A stretch of DNA of 64,000 bases from Halictus rubicundus (lineage: Eukaryota > Arthropoda > Insecta > Hymenoptera > Halictidae), in the NCBI RefSeq assembly GCF_050948215.1, contig NC_135158.1, forward strand, positions 1,653,822-1,717,821, given 5' to 3'. Below, piece after piece: positions 33,701 to 44,444 of the stretch (the first letter of the stretch is position 1; every line of letters begins with the position of its first letter). The notes below the pieces were generated by a model. It saw only the letters and a list, made by a program, of their open reading frames with translations. It searched no databases and had not been told where the DNA came from. Made by a program: the position numbers and the translations under genes.

Positions 33701-34861
33701 TCTGAAGTGCATGTAGAGCAACCAGAAGGGTATAATAATGGCACTGGACAAGTGTATAAATTAGAAAAGGCATTATACGGTCTAAGGGAAAGTCCCAGGT
33801 CATGGTACGAGTGCTTCAACGAGTTTATGAAGAATTTAAACTTTAATCGAAGCAAGTATGACTATTGTTTGTATGTAAGAAGAAGTGAAAAATATGAAAC
33901 ATATATATTATTATTTGTTGATGATTTATTAATATGTTGTAAGAATCAAAAGATTATTAATGAAGTAAAGTCAAAACTGTCAAATCGATTTAAAATGAAA
34001 GATATGGGTAAAGTAAAAAATTACATTGGAATAAACATTGATCACAATATGGAACAAAATATGATGACCTTAAGTCAAGAAAACTATATTGAATCTTTAG
34101 CAGAAAAATATCAATTAGAAAGTACAAAATTGTATAGCACACCCATGGAAGAAAATTTAAAACTCAAACCTGCAAGCAATATTGATACATGCATCAAATA
34201 TAGAAATTTAATTGGCGAGCTATTATATATAAGTACCGGAACAAGACCTGACATTGCGTACAGCGTTAACTATTTAAGCAGATTTCAAAACTCGTACACT
34301 AATACTCATTATAAATACGCGTTAAGAATTTTAAAATATTTGTACTCGACCAAAGAACTAAAGTTAACTTACAAGAAAAATTGTAATACGGAAATATTAG
34401 ATTGTATGGTAGATGCAGACTGGGCAGGTGATTGTAATGACAGAAAATCTACAACAGGATACTTTTTAAGATTGTTTAATAATGTAATCTACTGGAAGTC
34501 ACGTAAACAAAACACGGTAGCGAAATCTTCCACATTAGCAGAATATATAGCCCTATCAGAGGCAGTAACCGATGTAAACTTTGTACGAAATATGTTAAAA
34601 GACACTTTTAAAATCGAAATAACAAAACCAGTGAGGATATTCGAAGACAACGCAGGGGCAATTGCGATAGCCAAGTTTGGAAATTACACAAAAAATTCCA
34701 AACATATTGAAGTTCAATATCATTACATAAATGAAAACTACGACAAAGGTATTATAGATATAGTTAAAGTTGAATCTCAAAATAATGTAGCAGACGTACT
34801 AACAAAAAGTCTAGGTAAAGCGAAATTTATGTATTTCAGAAAATTGTTAAATATAATATAA
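30758..34861 (+). CDS. gag-pol: Copia gag-pol polyprotein
   Basis: A 1367-residue frame starts at ATG 30758. In order: gag (about 1-200); a CCHC zinc knuckle CYTCGEQGHIQALC (207-220); a Gly/Arg-rich stretch of three NxxRGRNxxxGG-like repeats; aspartic protease (catalytic Asp 332 in DSGCTDHV); integrase zinc residues H476, H480, C510, C513 and D,D35E triad Asp540, Asp603, Glu639; a Ser/Thr/Asn-rich linker with NTIQGS repeats near 810-835; RT with FVDDLL (Asp1055, Asp1056); RNase H with Asp1219, Glu1262, Asp1297. All catalytic residues checked are present and there is no stop or frameshift. As in most copia elements gag and pol share one frame. Confidence 0.97.
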   Translation: MAYVKVDDMIIPIFDGSEYLSWKKRILKFMESKQCEEAALRERVAADNGAEWKIKDAKAMNYIYSSISNKQLHYIEEKKNAFEALKKFDELYLKQSTSLQIVCRNNMERIKLTDYENATSFFDEFEKACNEIKSAGGIVTADEKLRYMIRALPSSYSHIGDLIDVLPRAERTVEYLMSKIKLKEKEEKSIKGQQTSSAFAASMRGKCYTCGEQGHIQALCPRGEMQHGRGRGNFRSRGPSRGNFKYDGNPERGRNHQYGGNFERGRNFQHGGNYARGRGRHRGSANPSWPLQQERNNDNSGLGNAFITEINESRIETQVSSGSENLISWIIDSGCTDHVVNVDNVFEEYLELKKPVNVKLGDGHTLQATKVGKINAIFQVNGNDIRVTLNNVYYVSNMKKNLISYSKITYQNKIVSYGHQLKIYNPSNVLIAVAVKRDDLYHITSFVTNNKNKQISTNLSTNLMIKNNMTKKEKWHRALGHVNFQYLNKLCNDELLNGLPKNLETEYIKCAICSQSKMSNLPFANNRSHANEILETIYTDLNGPHPTEGNNGEKYFVSFIDDYSKLAKVYCINSKTDTYNCFVEYVNLVENLTKKKIQNLICDNGKEYINNRTREFIRQKGIRMIPCPPYVHELNGVAERYNRSIMDTARCLLNEAKVNRIYWPELIKAAAYLKNRTIANTIQNKSPYEIFFKKKPDVTHLKIYGSKVFVRVPEQLRKSKWDNKAKLGILLGYTETGYRILVNNKVINARHVDVIEQGIKCIGLDDNDESDRNFDSVNQTDNESSGTDTEPSFESVESDEINTIQGSRNTNRIQGSGNTNTIQGSNSTNDARSERPSRSKTPNKKYFNDEYVTNFICVNYCDAMVPVSVKEAFESHESEKWKQAMKSEIESIEQNKTWKLVERPINKKVIDLRWVYRKKDDKTYKARLVVRGFQQKDRLENVYSPVVKMQTLKLLLSYCCQYSLLIEQMDVKTAFLNGKIISEVHVEQPEGYNNGTGQVYKLEKALYGLRESPRSWYECFNEFMKNLNFNRSKYDYCLYVRRSEKYETYILLFVDDLLICCKNQKIINEVKSKLSNRFKMKDMGKVKNYIGINIDHNMEQNMMTLSQENYIESLAEKYQLESTKLYSTPMEENLKLKPASNIDTCIKYRNLIGELLYISTGTRPDIAYSVNYLSRFQNSYTNTHYKYALRILKYLYSTKELKLTYKKNCNTEILDCMVDADWAGDCNDRKSTTGYFLRLFNNVIYWKSRKQNTVAKSSTLAEYIALSEAVTDVNFVRNMLKDTFKIEITKPVRIFEDNAGAIAIAKFGNYTKNSKHIEVQYHYINENYDKGIIDIVKVESQNNVADVLTKSLGKAKFMYFRKLLNII

Positions 34862-34936
34862 CTGAATCCGTATGCGTGCAGAACAACTGTAAAGAATAAA
34901 AGAAATGTCTTGTGAAAAGTCAAATGTAAGAAGGCG

Positions 34937-35140
34937 TGTTGAAAATGTAATACATTTGACTTATGTAGTATGCGTAAGTGGCGACACCTAGCGCGAGCGT
35001 GGTTTAACCTTAACCAAATTGAACGAGCCACTTGATCCGAGTCAGCTAACAAGTACAGACGTATATTAAAATATTTCCAGTTCTATATGAAGTGCTTTAT
35101 TAACCGAAAAAACAAATCCTTTATCGATCCTAATCCAACA
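34937..35140 (+). repeat. Copia 3' LTR
   Basis: 204 bp, identical by eye to the 5' LTR. Preceded by a weak purine tract GTAAGAAGGCG (34926-34936). Confidence 0.96.
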
Positions 35141-35536
35141 CGGAGAACGCAGGAAATAACTCTTCCTCGTGTCGCGCCAATATGGACGCGCCACGTGCTC
35201 AAGGAAGGGAAAGTGAGGTTACGGTCGTGAGGCCCACTCCTCACGGAAACGGAGAACTGAATTTATTATTAACAATAACAACGCGGTGCACGTCGCGTAA
35301 ACTCGAACACGAGAAGCGACGAATGGCGACAGAGAGTACTTCGGCACGAACGACGGGGTAACACGCGATAGGAAGACCAGATTGTATAATACACGTCTAT
35401 ATGCGGTGAAGCACGGAATCAGAGAGCCACCAAGCGAAGCCGCGGCGCCAAGCGTGCCGGCGCGATCGCTTGCAACGCATGCGTAAAAGTATTCTCCGCG
35501 CAACGCATGCGCGGAGCGCCGTTGGCCCTACACATG

Positions 35537-35965
35537 GACACCCGCAGGAGCTTAGGGACGGGCGTGGAGGAGTTAGTGGGTATACCGGCCTTACACACCC
35601 TAGCCGGGGAGTCCCACATAACCTGGACTCCCTCCCCTGGAGGGTGGCTAGGTATCCGTAACAAGATTACCTCCACGGAAAAAAGGAGAGCTTCTCCGCC
35701 CCCCCCTCCCTGGGATGCCATGCAAGAAGAGGGGTGCCCGTCGCGGCCGAATCGGGTTTCAGGCATTCGAGCCTGGCAGGTCAGGCATTAGCCCATGACA
35801 GGTCATCGGGGTAGAATTAATGGGTATATCTGGCCCTCCTGACTGCCCCTTATGGGACGTCCGAGGGTTCGTGGGGGCCCCACATCCCCGTCCTCCTAGC
35901 CCCAGGGGAGGCGGGGAATCCATAAACAGGATTATCAATTCGTGAAAAAAATGGTGTAGAATAGG
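35537..35965 (+). repeat. R1-type LINE 3' UTRs, two in tandem
   Basis: The first ends with TTAGTGGGTATACC...GGAGTCCCACATAACC and a poly(A) (ACGGAAAAAA, about 35676-35684). The second has the related TTAATGGGTATATC block and ends CGTGAAAAAAA (about 35941-35950). Both are noncoding and resemble the tail of the R1-clade element at 48420-49463. Confidence 0.6.
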
Positions 35966-36395
35966 GTTCTTCAATACAGTAATATACCCAACTGTCCGTT
36001 GTATTCAAACTCTACATACATTTTTTTCAAATGTATGTAAATTTCTTTTTTGTCATTTGTGTTTATAATTACGGGTACGTTTATTATAAGCATAAATCTA
36101 TCGACCTACTCATTGAAATTGGTGGAAGTCACATCTGAAGCACTTCTTGTAAGTCTACGATCATCCCAATTGGATAAACTTGTTTTACAGCGAGTTCCAA
36201 CTGCTTGACCAGTGATGATCCTAACTATCCGTGGTTATATCCGAAAAATCCCTGTTCCTGGCATCTTCATCTGAACCTATTCGAAGACTAGTGTTTGCGC
36301 GGTATTACAGTTCCTAACAATGGCTCCAGTTTCTAAATTTAATTTTGCATCTTACATGAAATGAATTTTGTAAATTACAGACATGCAAATCTTAC
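35966..36395. other. Intron between repeats and exon
   Basis: AT-rich, no feature. It contains a short palindrome ATACATTTTTTTCAAATGTAT near 36016. Confidence 0.5.
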
Positions 36396-36571
36396 CGATA
36401 ATAATACGTGTGGTGTGCACAAACTGCCGATTTTTGCAACAACAGTGCACAAACCTAAGAAAGTCCCTCGTACAACGGTCGGGTAGATTTCAATTGTATA
36501 TAAATACGTTATGCAAATCGTACTCGTCACTGCTACTCTACCAAGTAAGAGTATAATGGTCTTCATGAGGT
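36396..36571 (-). CDS. Organic cation transporter, penultimate exon
   Basis: The acceptor is ATTTTCACTTTCAG above 36571 and the donor CG|GTAAGA below 36396. The exon is 176 bp: two bases complete a split Asp codon, then 58 codons from LMKTIILLLGRVAV to TPHVLLS, leaving phase 0. It carries a membrane helix and the EIYPTVVRG motif, equivalent to the conserved E(L/V)(F/Y)PTxxR signature of SLC22 transporters. Reading frame and both splice sites are intact. A LINE begins only about 100-250 bp upstream in the next intron. Confidence 0.9.
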
Positions 36572-36860
36572 CTGAAAGTGAAAATATAGAATATAACGTA
36601 ACTATGCAATCCAGAAAATAGACAAATTCATGTGAACAAATATGACTAAACAGTTGACCATAAACGGTCGAGGTGATCGGACGTGTTCGTATGATTCGCG
36701 AGTCCCGCTGCGTTCGGAGTGTATAATCGGTGTTATTGTGCTCTTTTGGTTCGTCCCGGATTGTCTGTGTGCATGTGTTTGTGCGTGACTGCTGTTTCGT
36801 GCTCACTGCATGAGCAGTGGTGTGTGTACTACTATGATCTCTGAGTAAAGGGGTCTAAAC

Positions 36861-37546
36861 ATGGAATCCAACAGTACTACTTATAAAAATCTACCAAATT
36901 CTTACGCCTATACTACAAAGAATAATATATTCCCCGCTAAAGAACAAGCAATCATAATTGACACAGTTGATGGTTCTACCATGAAAGACTATGCACAAGC
37001 AGTTACTAACGTCACAGGCACCAACGCCATTGAATTTGTATTTACTTGGATAGTATAAATACTGCCGAAAAATTGACAACCAACCACCCGAAATTGCAAA
37101 TAAAGGATACCTTCACATCAGTCAGACCACTACTAAATCCATCCCAAAGAATTATACTATCAAATTTGTCTCCAACCGCATTACATGAGTATATTGAAAA
37201 TATCTTTATGAAACAAAACATAAGAACGACGTCTAAGATGTCTTTTATTCGAGCAGGAATTCAACATGATGGTTTCACTCATATTATGAGTTTTAAAAGG
37301 CAAATTTTTGTAAACTCAGAAGATGTTGCTAAAATCCCGGATTTCTGTCTAATAACTCACGACAATACACAGTATAGAATCTTCGCATCTACAGACAAGA
37401 TTACCTGTTTCCTATGCAAACAAGAAGGCCATGTTGCTATGCAATTTGAAAATCTCATAAAAATACCATCACTCAATAGCAATGAAATCATGGAATCACT
37501 CGAAACAAATATGGATCAACTGATGAATTCAACTGTTTCTTTATGA
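36861..37546 (+). pseudogene. I-like ORF1, frameshifted
   Basis: It starts at ATG 36861 and shifts frame near 37046-37058, continuing as DSINTAEKL to a stop at 37546. The zinc knuckle CFLCKQEGHVAMQ lacks its last Cys (Gln instead). Two breaks make it non-functional. Confidence 0.75.
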
Positions 37547-38175
37547 AAACACTCTCGATATCGACAGCCAACCAGAACCTTCTCAAAAAGTATATAATAT
37601 TACTCCAGGAATTAAAAGAGCTCACTCTACTTCAACAGAAACATCACACAACCCTAACACTACACTAAACAAGACAGAACAGAATATAAACAACGCGCAA
37701 CCAAACATGGATACCATGATGCCGCTTACAAAAAAAAAACAACAAAAAAAAATACAAATAACGTAGTAAAACCTCCAAAATTAGCAATATTAGTGAGATG
37801 ATAGAACCAGCTGGAAGTAAAATTAATAATGCACAATCAAATTACTCCCTAAACCAGTTACAACTAACCAGTTTTTTGGAAAATTCATTTGGAGTGGAAA
37901 ACCCGTCTGAAATAGCCCATGAATATACACACTTAACCTCGCAATAATAAATATGTTAATCGAAATGTATGCTCTGCTTTAGGAACGAAGCATCGAAAAC
38001 AGAATCGATAGGTTGATTAAGAACAATCTAACTAACTTATCACAGTCTCCAATCGGTAGCAGTCTAATCCCCGAGTTTTCGACATCGATTGACTATGAGA
38101 CATTAACACCATATACATTACATATTTAACTCTACCAGCAAAATACTACCAACTAAATAGTAATTCAACTTTAAT

Positions 38176-38910
38176 ATGTCAATAAAAATCCTACAATGGT
38201 ATCTAAACGGTTTCTACTCTCGATTGCCTTTTTTCAAGTCCTAATTAATAAGTACCAACCCAATATAATCTGTTTGCAAGAATCGAATTTCAAACCTAGC
38301 CAAACAATTAAAATAAAAAATTACAACATTTTTGTTACTGATAGAAACTCTCAAACTGCTAGCGGAGAAGTAGCAATACTGACTAAGAACACTCTAACTG
38401 CCAATGAAATTCAAATCAATACAAATATGGAAATCATGACAACGAAAGTGAGGCTATTCCCGGATATATTTATTTGCAATCTCTACCCATCTAACAGTTA
38501 TGATCTGAACGAAGTTGTCCTGAACCATCTGATTGACAAATTGCTGAAACCTTTTATTATCTTAGGAGACTTTAACAGCCACAATTCCCTTTAGAGTTCT
38601 GATCGAACAGATACTAGAGGAAAAATTATAGAACAAATCATCCTTAACCATAACATTATCATATTAAATGATACCAAACCAACTTAATTCAGTATTTCAA
38701 GGGGATCGTTTAGCTCAATTGATCTAACCTTACGTAGCCCTAATATGGCTCATAAATGTGAATCCAATAAGCTATCAGAACTGTATGATAGCGATCATTT
38801 TCCAATTATAATCAAAATATACTTAAAGCAAAATACTAAACTACGTTCGAGCTATCCGTTACAGCCAAAGCTTATCTATTTGCAGACGACCTAACCATCC
38901 CATAAAAAGG
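38176..38910 (+). pseudogene. I-like ORF2, endonuclease and RT remnant
   Basis: It opens MSIKILQWYLNGFYSRLP, shifts frame near 38240, continues YQPNIICLQESNF, ASGEVAILTK and LGDFNSHNS, then has stops, SSIDLTLRSP and the catalytic SDHFPIII. It then jumps to LQPKLIYLQT/AYLFADDLTIP, the RT active-site loop, so most of RT is deleted. Confidence 0.8.
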
Positions 38911-39456
38911 GAAAACTGAAAATATAACGCAAAGATTTATCCAAGATCTACTAAACAATCTTCAAAATTGGTTCAATGAAATCAGGCTTTAAATGTTCCA
39001 CCACCACAACAAAACACAGTGATTTCTTTTTACCGGAGAATCCGGGATATATGTCGAGATTTCTGAGTTAGCCGTCGTGGCATTATCCCCACTACGGCAC
39101 GGTACACCTATACCCCGTGAGGGACCAAGAAGCTCGAGATCCGCCGCCGCCACACCGAGGAGTGTGAACATAATACGGGTCGAATATATCGGTGTGAGAC
39201 CACAAGACCACTACTAATGCAATAACAAAACTCCTTTATTTTTCATTATTTTTTTATGGGACTTTCACCAATATATTCGTGGCATTTTTCTAATGAAAAT
39301 GATACCAAACGCGATATAATTCGGATCATGTTTACACTAATTTTCCGCTAATGTAATTGTAATGGGAAGTAACTTTCATCGATCATTACTCAAGTATCAT
39401 TGGAATCGTATCATATTTGGTTTCATTTTAATCAGAAAAATTCCACATATACAGAG

Positions 39457-41445
39457 TGTCTCACCTAACTCGACCATTTAAAATATCTCGTTTGTTTTTT
39501 TATGATAGAAGAAAATTTCAGAGGAAAACATTAGTTGGTTCAGAGGGGCAAATATTATGATAGGCAAAAGAATTTGTTCAATGTTACATTTTTTTTTAAT
39601 TTCAAGGTCACCGAAGTCTTCTTAAATGGAACGATATATTCTTATTATCGCTACATGATAGCCGAGGTCAAGACGAATCCACGACCTGTAATATTATGAC
39701 CTTCACGTGACCTTGAGTATGAAAAATTCATAAAAGTAGGGCACCTGATGTAAATAGTAAAATAACGATGACATGGTCCCCTTAGGGTTTCAAGAAATGT
39801 TCTTAAACCTTAACTAATGACTGGGAACACGCTTACAATAAATTGTAAACACTAACACAAATTCTTCCCCTAAATTCTTCTTCTTCCTTTTTAAATGGAA
39901 TGATATGTATTTTTAGCCATCGTCATATAGTGAGTTCAATGACCTATGACTCAAGGTCATTCAAGGTCAAACTTGCAGGGAAATGTATAAAAGATGTGAT
40001 CGTTTTATTTGTACTTTAGTTCGTGCCTTCGAACTTTCACACCTAAACAATAACATGCGTTCAGTATCAGCATTACTCAAGACAACATCAAAGTTATTAT
40101 CAATGTACTGAAAACAAACGTATTTATGTAATTATTGTGCTCTTCTGCAGGATAATCAATTTACTTTCATCACTATTCGTGCTGAGTTATCCTTCGCTGA
40201 ACGATAGTACTGAAATAAGTGGTGAAAATGGAAAAGTATCAAAATTTTTTTGTGTTTATGGTACTAGGGGAATGCAGAAAAAATTACAGAATGGCTGCTG
40301 ATTTTTATGCACAACGCTATCCACATGGATCATCAAAGTTGCATATGGCATTTAAAAGACTAGAACAGCGTTTTCTCAGTTCAGGTCCTGTGCAAGTGAA
40401 ATGAAATCGACCTCGAATTGTGGCTAACGATAACGTCGCTGCTGATGTATTGACACGAGTTAGTGTGGATCCTCATATAAGCAGTAGACAAATTGCAAGA
40501 GAATGTGGAATTGGAATGTGGAAAAAAGTTCCATCCATACCACATGAGCATCAGGATCAGAATTTGTACGAAGACAATTTCGTCAAACGATCGAACTTCT
40601 GCAATTGGATTCATCAGAAGATAGTTGAAGATGTTTCGTTTTTACCTAACGTCCTATTTTCTGATGGAGCAATATTTACAAATACTGGCAATGTAAACAG
40701 GCATAACATGCACTACTGGGCAGCTCAAAATCCGCATTGGATGGGAACAACGGCGTTTCAAAATCCATGGATTCTGAACGTTTGGTGCGGCATTATCGAA
40801 AATTTTCGAAGGACATTTAACTAGGCAACGTTAATGTTATGTTAACTTTCTACACAATCTACTACCCCAATTATGTGAAGAGGTACCTTTAAATAAAAAG
40901 TGCGTTATGTAGATGCAACATGACGGTGCGCCTCCGCACTATGCACTATGCCCTCGAACAGTAATGAATGATATGTTTACAGAAAGGTGGATAGGACGTC
41001 TACGTCCTGTAACCCCATTCGCCGGATTCAACACCACTCGACTACTTTATATGGGGTCACATTAAAAATTGTGGAATCTCCATTAAGCCGACGACGCTTG
41101 AAAACATGAAAGTCAGAATACGCGAAGCTTGTGCTAAGATAAATGTTGAAATGTTAAGCAACGTTAGAGAATCATTTAAACAAAGAATTGTTAAGTTCAT
41201 TGAAGTAAGAGGTAATCATTTTGAACACATACGAAACTAAAGTACAGAGAAAAAGATCATACCTTTTCTACATTTCCCTGCAAGTTTGAACTTGAATGAC
41301 TTTAAGTCGTAGGTCATTGAACTCATCTTAAAATGCACTATTTGATGGTAGATATAAAAACATATCATTCCATTTAAAAATAGAAAGTTGACCTTCGCCT
41401 CACCTTGGAGTGTCCACTGGGAAAAATAAAAGTCCCACCACATGA
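39457..41445 (+). mobile_element. Mariner-type relic nested in the long-TIR element
   Basis: It starts after TA with CAGAGTGTCTCACC (39457). Subterminal inverted segments near 39890-39990 and 41262-41385 share AAATGGAATGATATG-like sequence and TCATTCAAGGTCA/TTGAATGAC. The right terminus is not clear. Confidence 0.6.
40228..41239 (+). pseudogene. Mariner (DD41D-like) transposase, broken
   Basis: The N-terminal helix-turn-helix region reads LGECRKNYRMAADFYAQRYP, stops at 40404, continues RIVANDNVAADVL, then FSDGAIFTNTGNVNR, MHYWAAQNPHW and a stop at 40824. The rest is in shifting frames: QHDGAPPHYAL, WIGR, LDYFIWGHIKN and a tail EHIRN. Several stops and frameshifts. Confidence 0.75.
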
Positions 41446-41879
41446 CGGTCCCACCACCCTCGGTACTGAATAACTTTCATCTGAACCATTTTTGCGTATA
41501 GTTCTGTTATTGAATTAGTAGTGGTCTCCTGGCCTCACATTGATATACTCGACCCGTGTTGTGTTTACACTCCTCGACGACCGAGGCCTCTCGAGCTTCT
41601 TGACATCTCACGGGGTATACCCCGCGGTAGTAGGGATAGTTCTGGGACAATCATAGGCTAGATATTTAGGACATTGATCGAGTAGAGACTGTAATGGGAA
41701 AAAAACCGCCGCGCCTATTTCGAGAAGCTCTTATTCTCAATATATTTCGATCATCTTATGTCTCAATCTTTTCTACGTTCGGCGCGGATCAAAGAATGAA
41801 AGAAGTGTCTCCTGGACGATACCCGACGCTGGCAGGACCCATGTTGTTGACATAAATCGAGAATTCATTGTATATCACC

Positions 41880-42885
41880 TTTTGTAGGCAATATAAACGT
41901 CCTGAAATTAAACTTCACTTAGGCAACTCTGAACTTGAAGATGTAAATTCCTTTAAAATATTAGGTATGATATTCGATAACAAACTTTCATAGAGGACCC
42001 ACTCAACACTCAAAAATTAATGCAATTCCCGACTTAATATTCTCAAAATAATAGCGGCAAATTCCTGGGGAGCAGATAAACAGACATTAATGAATACGTA
42101 CAAATCTATTATTTGACCTAAATTAGACTACGGGTGAACCATCTATGAATCAGCAAGCAACACTGTACTACAAAAACTGGACCTCATACACAACGTTGCA
42201 GAAAGAATAGCTTCTGGCGCATATAGAACCAGTCCTATCTTCTGCATACTAAAAGAAACATCCGAACCAACTCTAAACTTAGAAGAAAATTACTTAGTGT
42301 AGCATCCTAAATCTTAGCTTCGCTTAATAACCCGTCATATTTAAATACCTTTCCCAATCAATATATTAATAAATATATATAAATATACATTTCGGAAATC
42401 CGCTAAACACTTTTATTACAAAATCCATAACTATCCATCAAAGATACGGAATCAAATGACGAAATTATAATCCAAATTTTTGAGATACATAAAAAAATTC
42501 TTACGAAAGGTAATTAACTCAAAATGATGTGGATCCCTGCCCATGTCGTAATAACCGGTAATAAAAAAGCAGACAAAGCGGCAAACTCTGAAGATCTGAT
42601 AAAGGAATCAAAAAATATTCTAAATTAACAATGGGAAGAAGAATGGAAACAGAAGGCGTCTAACCACATTAAAAATATTGATGACAAGTTCTTCGAGAAC
42701 CAGGAAAAGATCCTTAATCTACCTAGAAGAGACCAAGTAATCATCTTAAGAATTAGAATTGAACACGCTATAATAACACATTTCTACAGAATATCGAAGG
42801 ATCCCGCTTCCCGTTGCGATTATTGTGATGAATTAATATCTGTGGAGCATTTGATTCTTCACTGTTCTCCGCTGTTAAAATGATA
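41880..42885 (+). pseudogene. I-like ORF2, RT thumb, RNase H and C-terminal Cys/His region
   Basis: Frames read PEIKLHLGNSELEDVNSFK, ILGMIFDNKLS, then LDLIHNVAERIASGAYRTSP. After stops come MMWIPAHVVITGNKKADKAA (RNase H; His and Asp kept) and CDYCDELISVEHLILHC, the terminal Cys/His motif. There are multiple stops and shifts. Confidence 0.75.
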
Positions 42886-42886
42886 T

Positions 42887-43435
42887 TGTTACGTCCGTAA
42901 CCAACGGGTCTGGCGAACCTCTCCTGTCTTTGGGAAAACCATAAAAATCTTAAAATAGTCAAACCTTTTGCATACCGACGGGCCTTCTGGGGTTGGTGCA
43001 ATAAATTTGGAAAGAACCGGACGCGTCACTTAAGACTGTACGAGACACCGAGAGCCCTGACACTCTGAGAATGCTCTTGTGTCAGTGTGCCACGCGTCTG
43101 GTTCATGATTACGATGTCCGTCTACGCCCCACGAAGGACAATTGTCTAAACTCGGATGGGTCCGCTGAACCGTCTCGAAAATTTTCCAAACATCTATTCT
43201 CGTCTCAATTTTCTTTCTTGTAACCTATTTCCACCACCCCGAGGACAGGAGAGGGAACCGACGGACCTCCAGTGGTAGGAGGAGGGGGGGGGTGTAAGTT
43301 TAGAAAAATCTTCGCACCAGTTCGTAAACACGTGTCTGTACCGCTGAACTCATAACTAAAGTGTGTGTATTTAATTTTTGTGGTGGTCACTATCGCAGCT
43401 CCTATCTCGGGTAAACTCCTTGAATGGACGTAACA
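42887..43435. repeat. Solo LTR, 549 bp
   Basis: The ends are the perfect 10-bp inverted repeat TGTTACGTCC...GGACGTAACA. ATAT flanks both sides (42883-42886 and 43436-43439). It contains a C/G homopolymer near 43280-43290. It interrupts the tail of the I-like LINE. Orientation is not certain. Confidence 0.85.
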
Positions 43436-43585
43436 ATATCAATTACTGAATCACTGTGTAAATGTCAACTTGAAGAAAGGAAATCACAATTACAGGAATT
43501 TTAAGAAAATCATAACGAATCACATAATATATATATTTTTCTTTTTCAGATGTACTAAATGATGTTTGTTACGTTGATTACGTAC

Positions 43586-43824
43586 CGGCTTCAATTACAG
43601 GCCTCGTCAAAATGATTATTGCTGCCAGTAAGATGCAAATAACACCGTTGAAAGACTGACACGCCGACATTGGCAATCGTCTACCGTATCTGGATAATAT
43701 AAAATAAACGAACACATAAGTAGCAATTTCTAATGCACTGCCAAGTGCAAACGTAATGTGCCGGTTGACAGGAAAATTTGGTACCAGTGTCATGTACACG
43801 CACCATGCCATGGATGATGTTAAC
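43586..43824 (-). CDS. Organic cation transporter, internal exon
   Basis: The acceptor is TTTTTTAAAG above 43824 and the donor G|GTACGT below 43586. The 239-bp exon enters in phase 2 (one base completes a Trp codon) and leaves in phase 1. It encodes LTSSMAWCVYMTLVPNFPVN, then a membrane helix around ALEIATYVFVYFIL, the loop RYGRRLP equivalent to the MFS G-R-R loop motif, and a second helix GVICILLAAIIILT. Frame and splice sites are intact. Confidence 0.9.
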
Positions 43825-43889
43825 CTTTAAAAAATAGAAAAATAAGAAATCAATACACACATATTTAAACATAATGCGATAGTTATGTG

Positions 43890-44440
43890 ACATGAAAGTA
43901 ATTTTAAGTTTTATATATTATACATTTGACGTCTTAGTAGGCTATTTTAGTACAGTATTCACTTCGTAACTGTCGCAAAGGTCTCCACTGTAACTGTCAA
44001 AATTTTATCCTCACCACTGAGGAGGTTCCTCCTTGGAACCAGTGGTAAACACGCTGGATGATCGAGCCAGCAAAGGATCGAGTATTGGTGAGAGTCGTTA
44101 ATGCAAGCGAAGAAAAAGATCGCAACTTTTCTAATTTTTGATTTTTTAAATAAAACTTTACCAAACTTGACCAAACACGATATAATTACGATTATAATTT
44201 TACTCGTTGTACCTTTACCGCAATTGTCCAGTCCGAAACTTGAAACGCTTGTTACACAAATAAGTGTAATTTTGGTAAATGTTGACTAAAGGGTATATGA
44301 AAATTATCAATATCAAATTTATTTATAACATTGAAACGCATTTTGTTTCAAGAACTTCTGAACTATTAGTTTTAAGACATAAGTCCCTTAATACTTTCTT
44401 GTAGAGGAGAAAAAAATGCATCGATTATAAAAAAAGATGG
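43890..44440. other. Intron, nothing assigned
   Basis: AT-rich with a small hairpin CCACTGAGGAGG...GGAACCAGTGG near 44011-44044. Confidence 0.5.
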
Positions 44441-44444
44441 AATT

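Larger units (their letters stand above)
30459..35140 (+). mobile_element. Full-length Ty1/copia retrotransposon, apparently intact
   Basis: It is 4682 bp with two 204-bp LTRs, a 5-bp target duplication CGGAG (30454-30458 and 35141-35145), a tRNA-iMet-type primer site and a single intact gag-pol frame. It lies inside the solo LTR at 30299-35532 in a transporter intron, in antisense orientation to that gene. Confidence 0.97.
30299..35532 (-). repeat. Solo LTR of TGTGGGG family (copy 3), interrupted by copia
   Basis: On the plus strand it starts TGTGGGGAAT (30299) and ends GGCCCTACA (35532), flanked by CATG at 30295-30298 and 35533-35536. Internal blocks (CACCAGTGGCC, GGACGCGCCACGTG, GTGAGGCCCACTCCTCAC) match the reverse complement of the LTR at 6028-6581. 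Without the copia it is about 547 bp. Confidence 0.85.
39040..41710. mobile_element. DNA element with long terminal inverted repeats, inserted in the I-like LINE
   Basis: About 39050-39235 and 41490-41690 are inverted repeats (shared blocks TACCCCGTGAG, AAGAAGCTCGAGA, GAGGAGTGT, ACGGGTCGA, CCACTACTAAT). It separates GFKCSTTTT from RPEIKLHLGN, adjacent parts of the LINE RT. Exact ends and target duplication were not resolved. A mariner relic lies inside. Confidence 0.65.
36650..43555 (+). mobile_element. I-like LINE with RNase H, decayed and interrupted
   Basis: The pieces run in order: possible 5' UTR, ORF1 with one zinc knuckle (36861-37546), ORF2 endonuclease (from 38176), RT fragment ending FADDLTIP (about 38890), then after a 2.9-kb insertion the RT thumb, RNase H tail, Cys/His tail and end near 43550. 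RNase H after RT places it in the I clade. It lies antisense in, and nearly fills, one transporter intron. Confidence 0.8.

Noticed and set aside
36572..36806. Upstream extension of the minus-strand frame at the penultimate exon
   Set aside because: It passes through the TTTCAG acceptor at 36572 into the 5' region of the I-like LINE.
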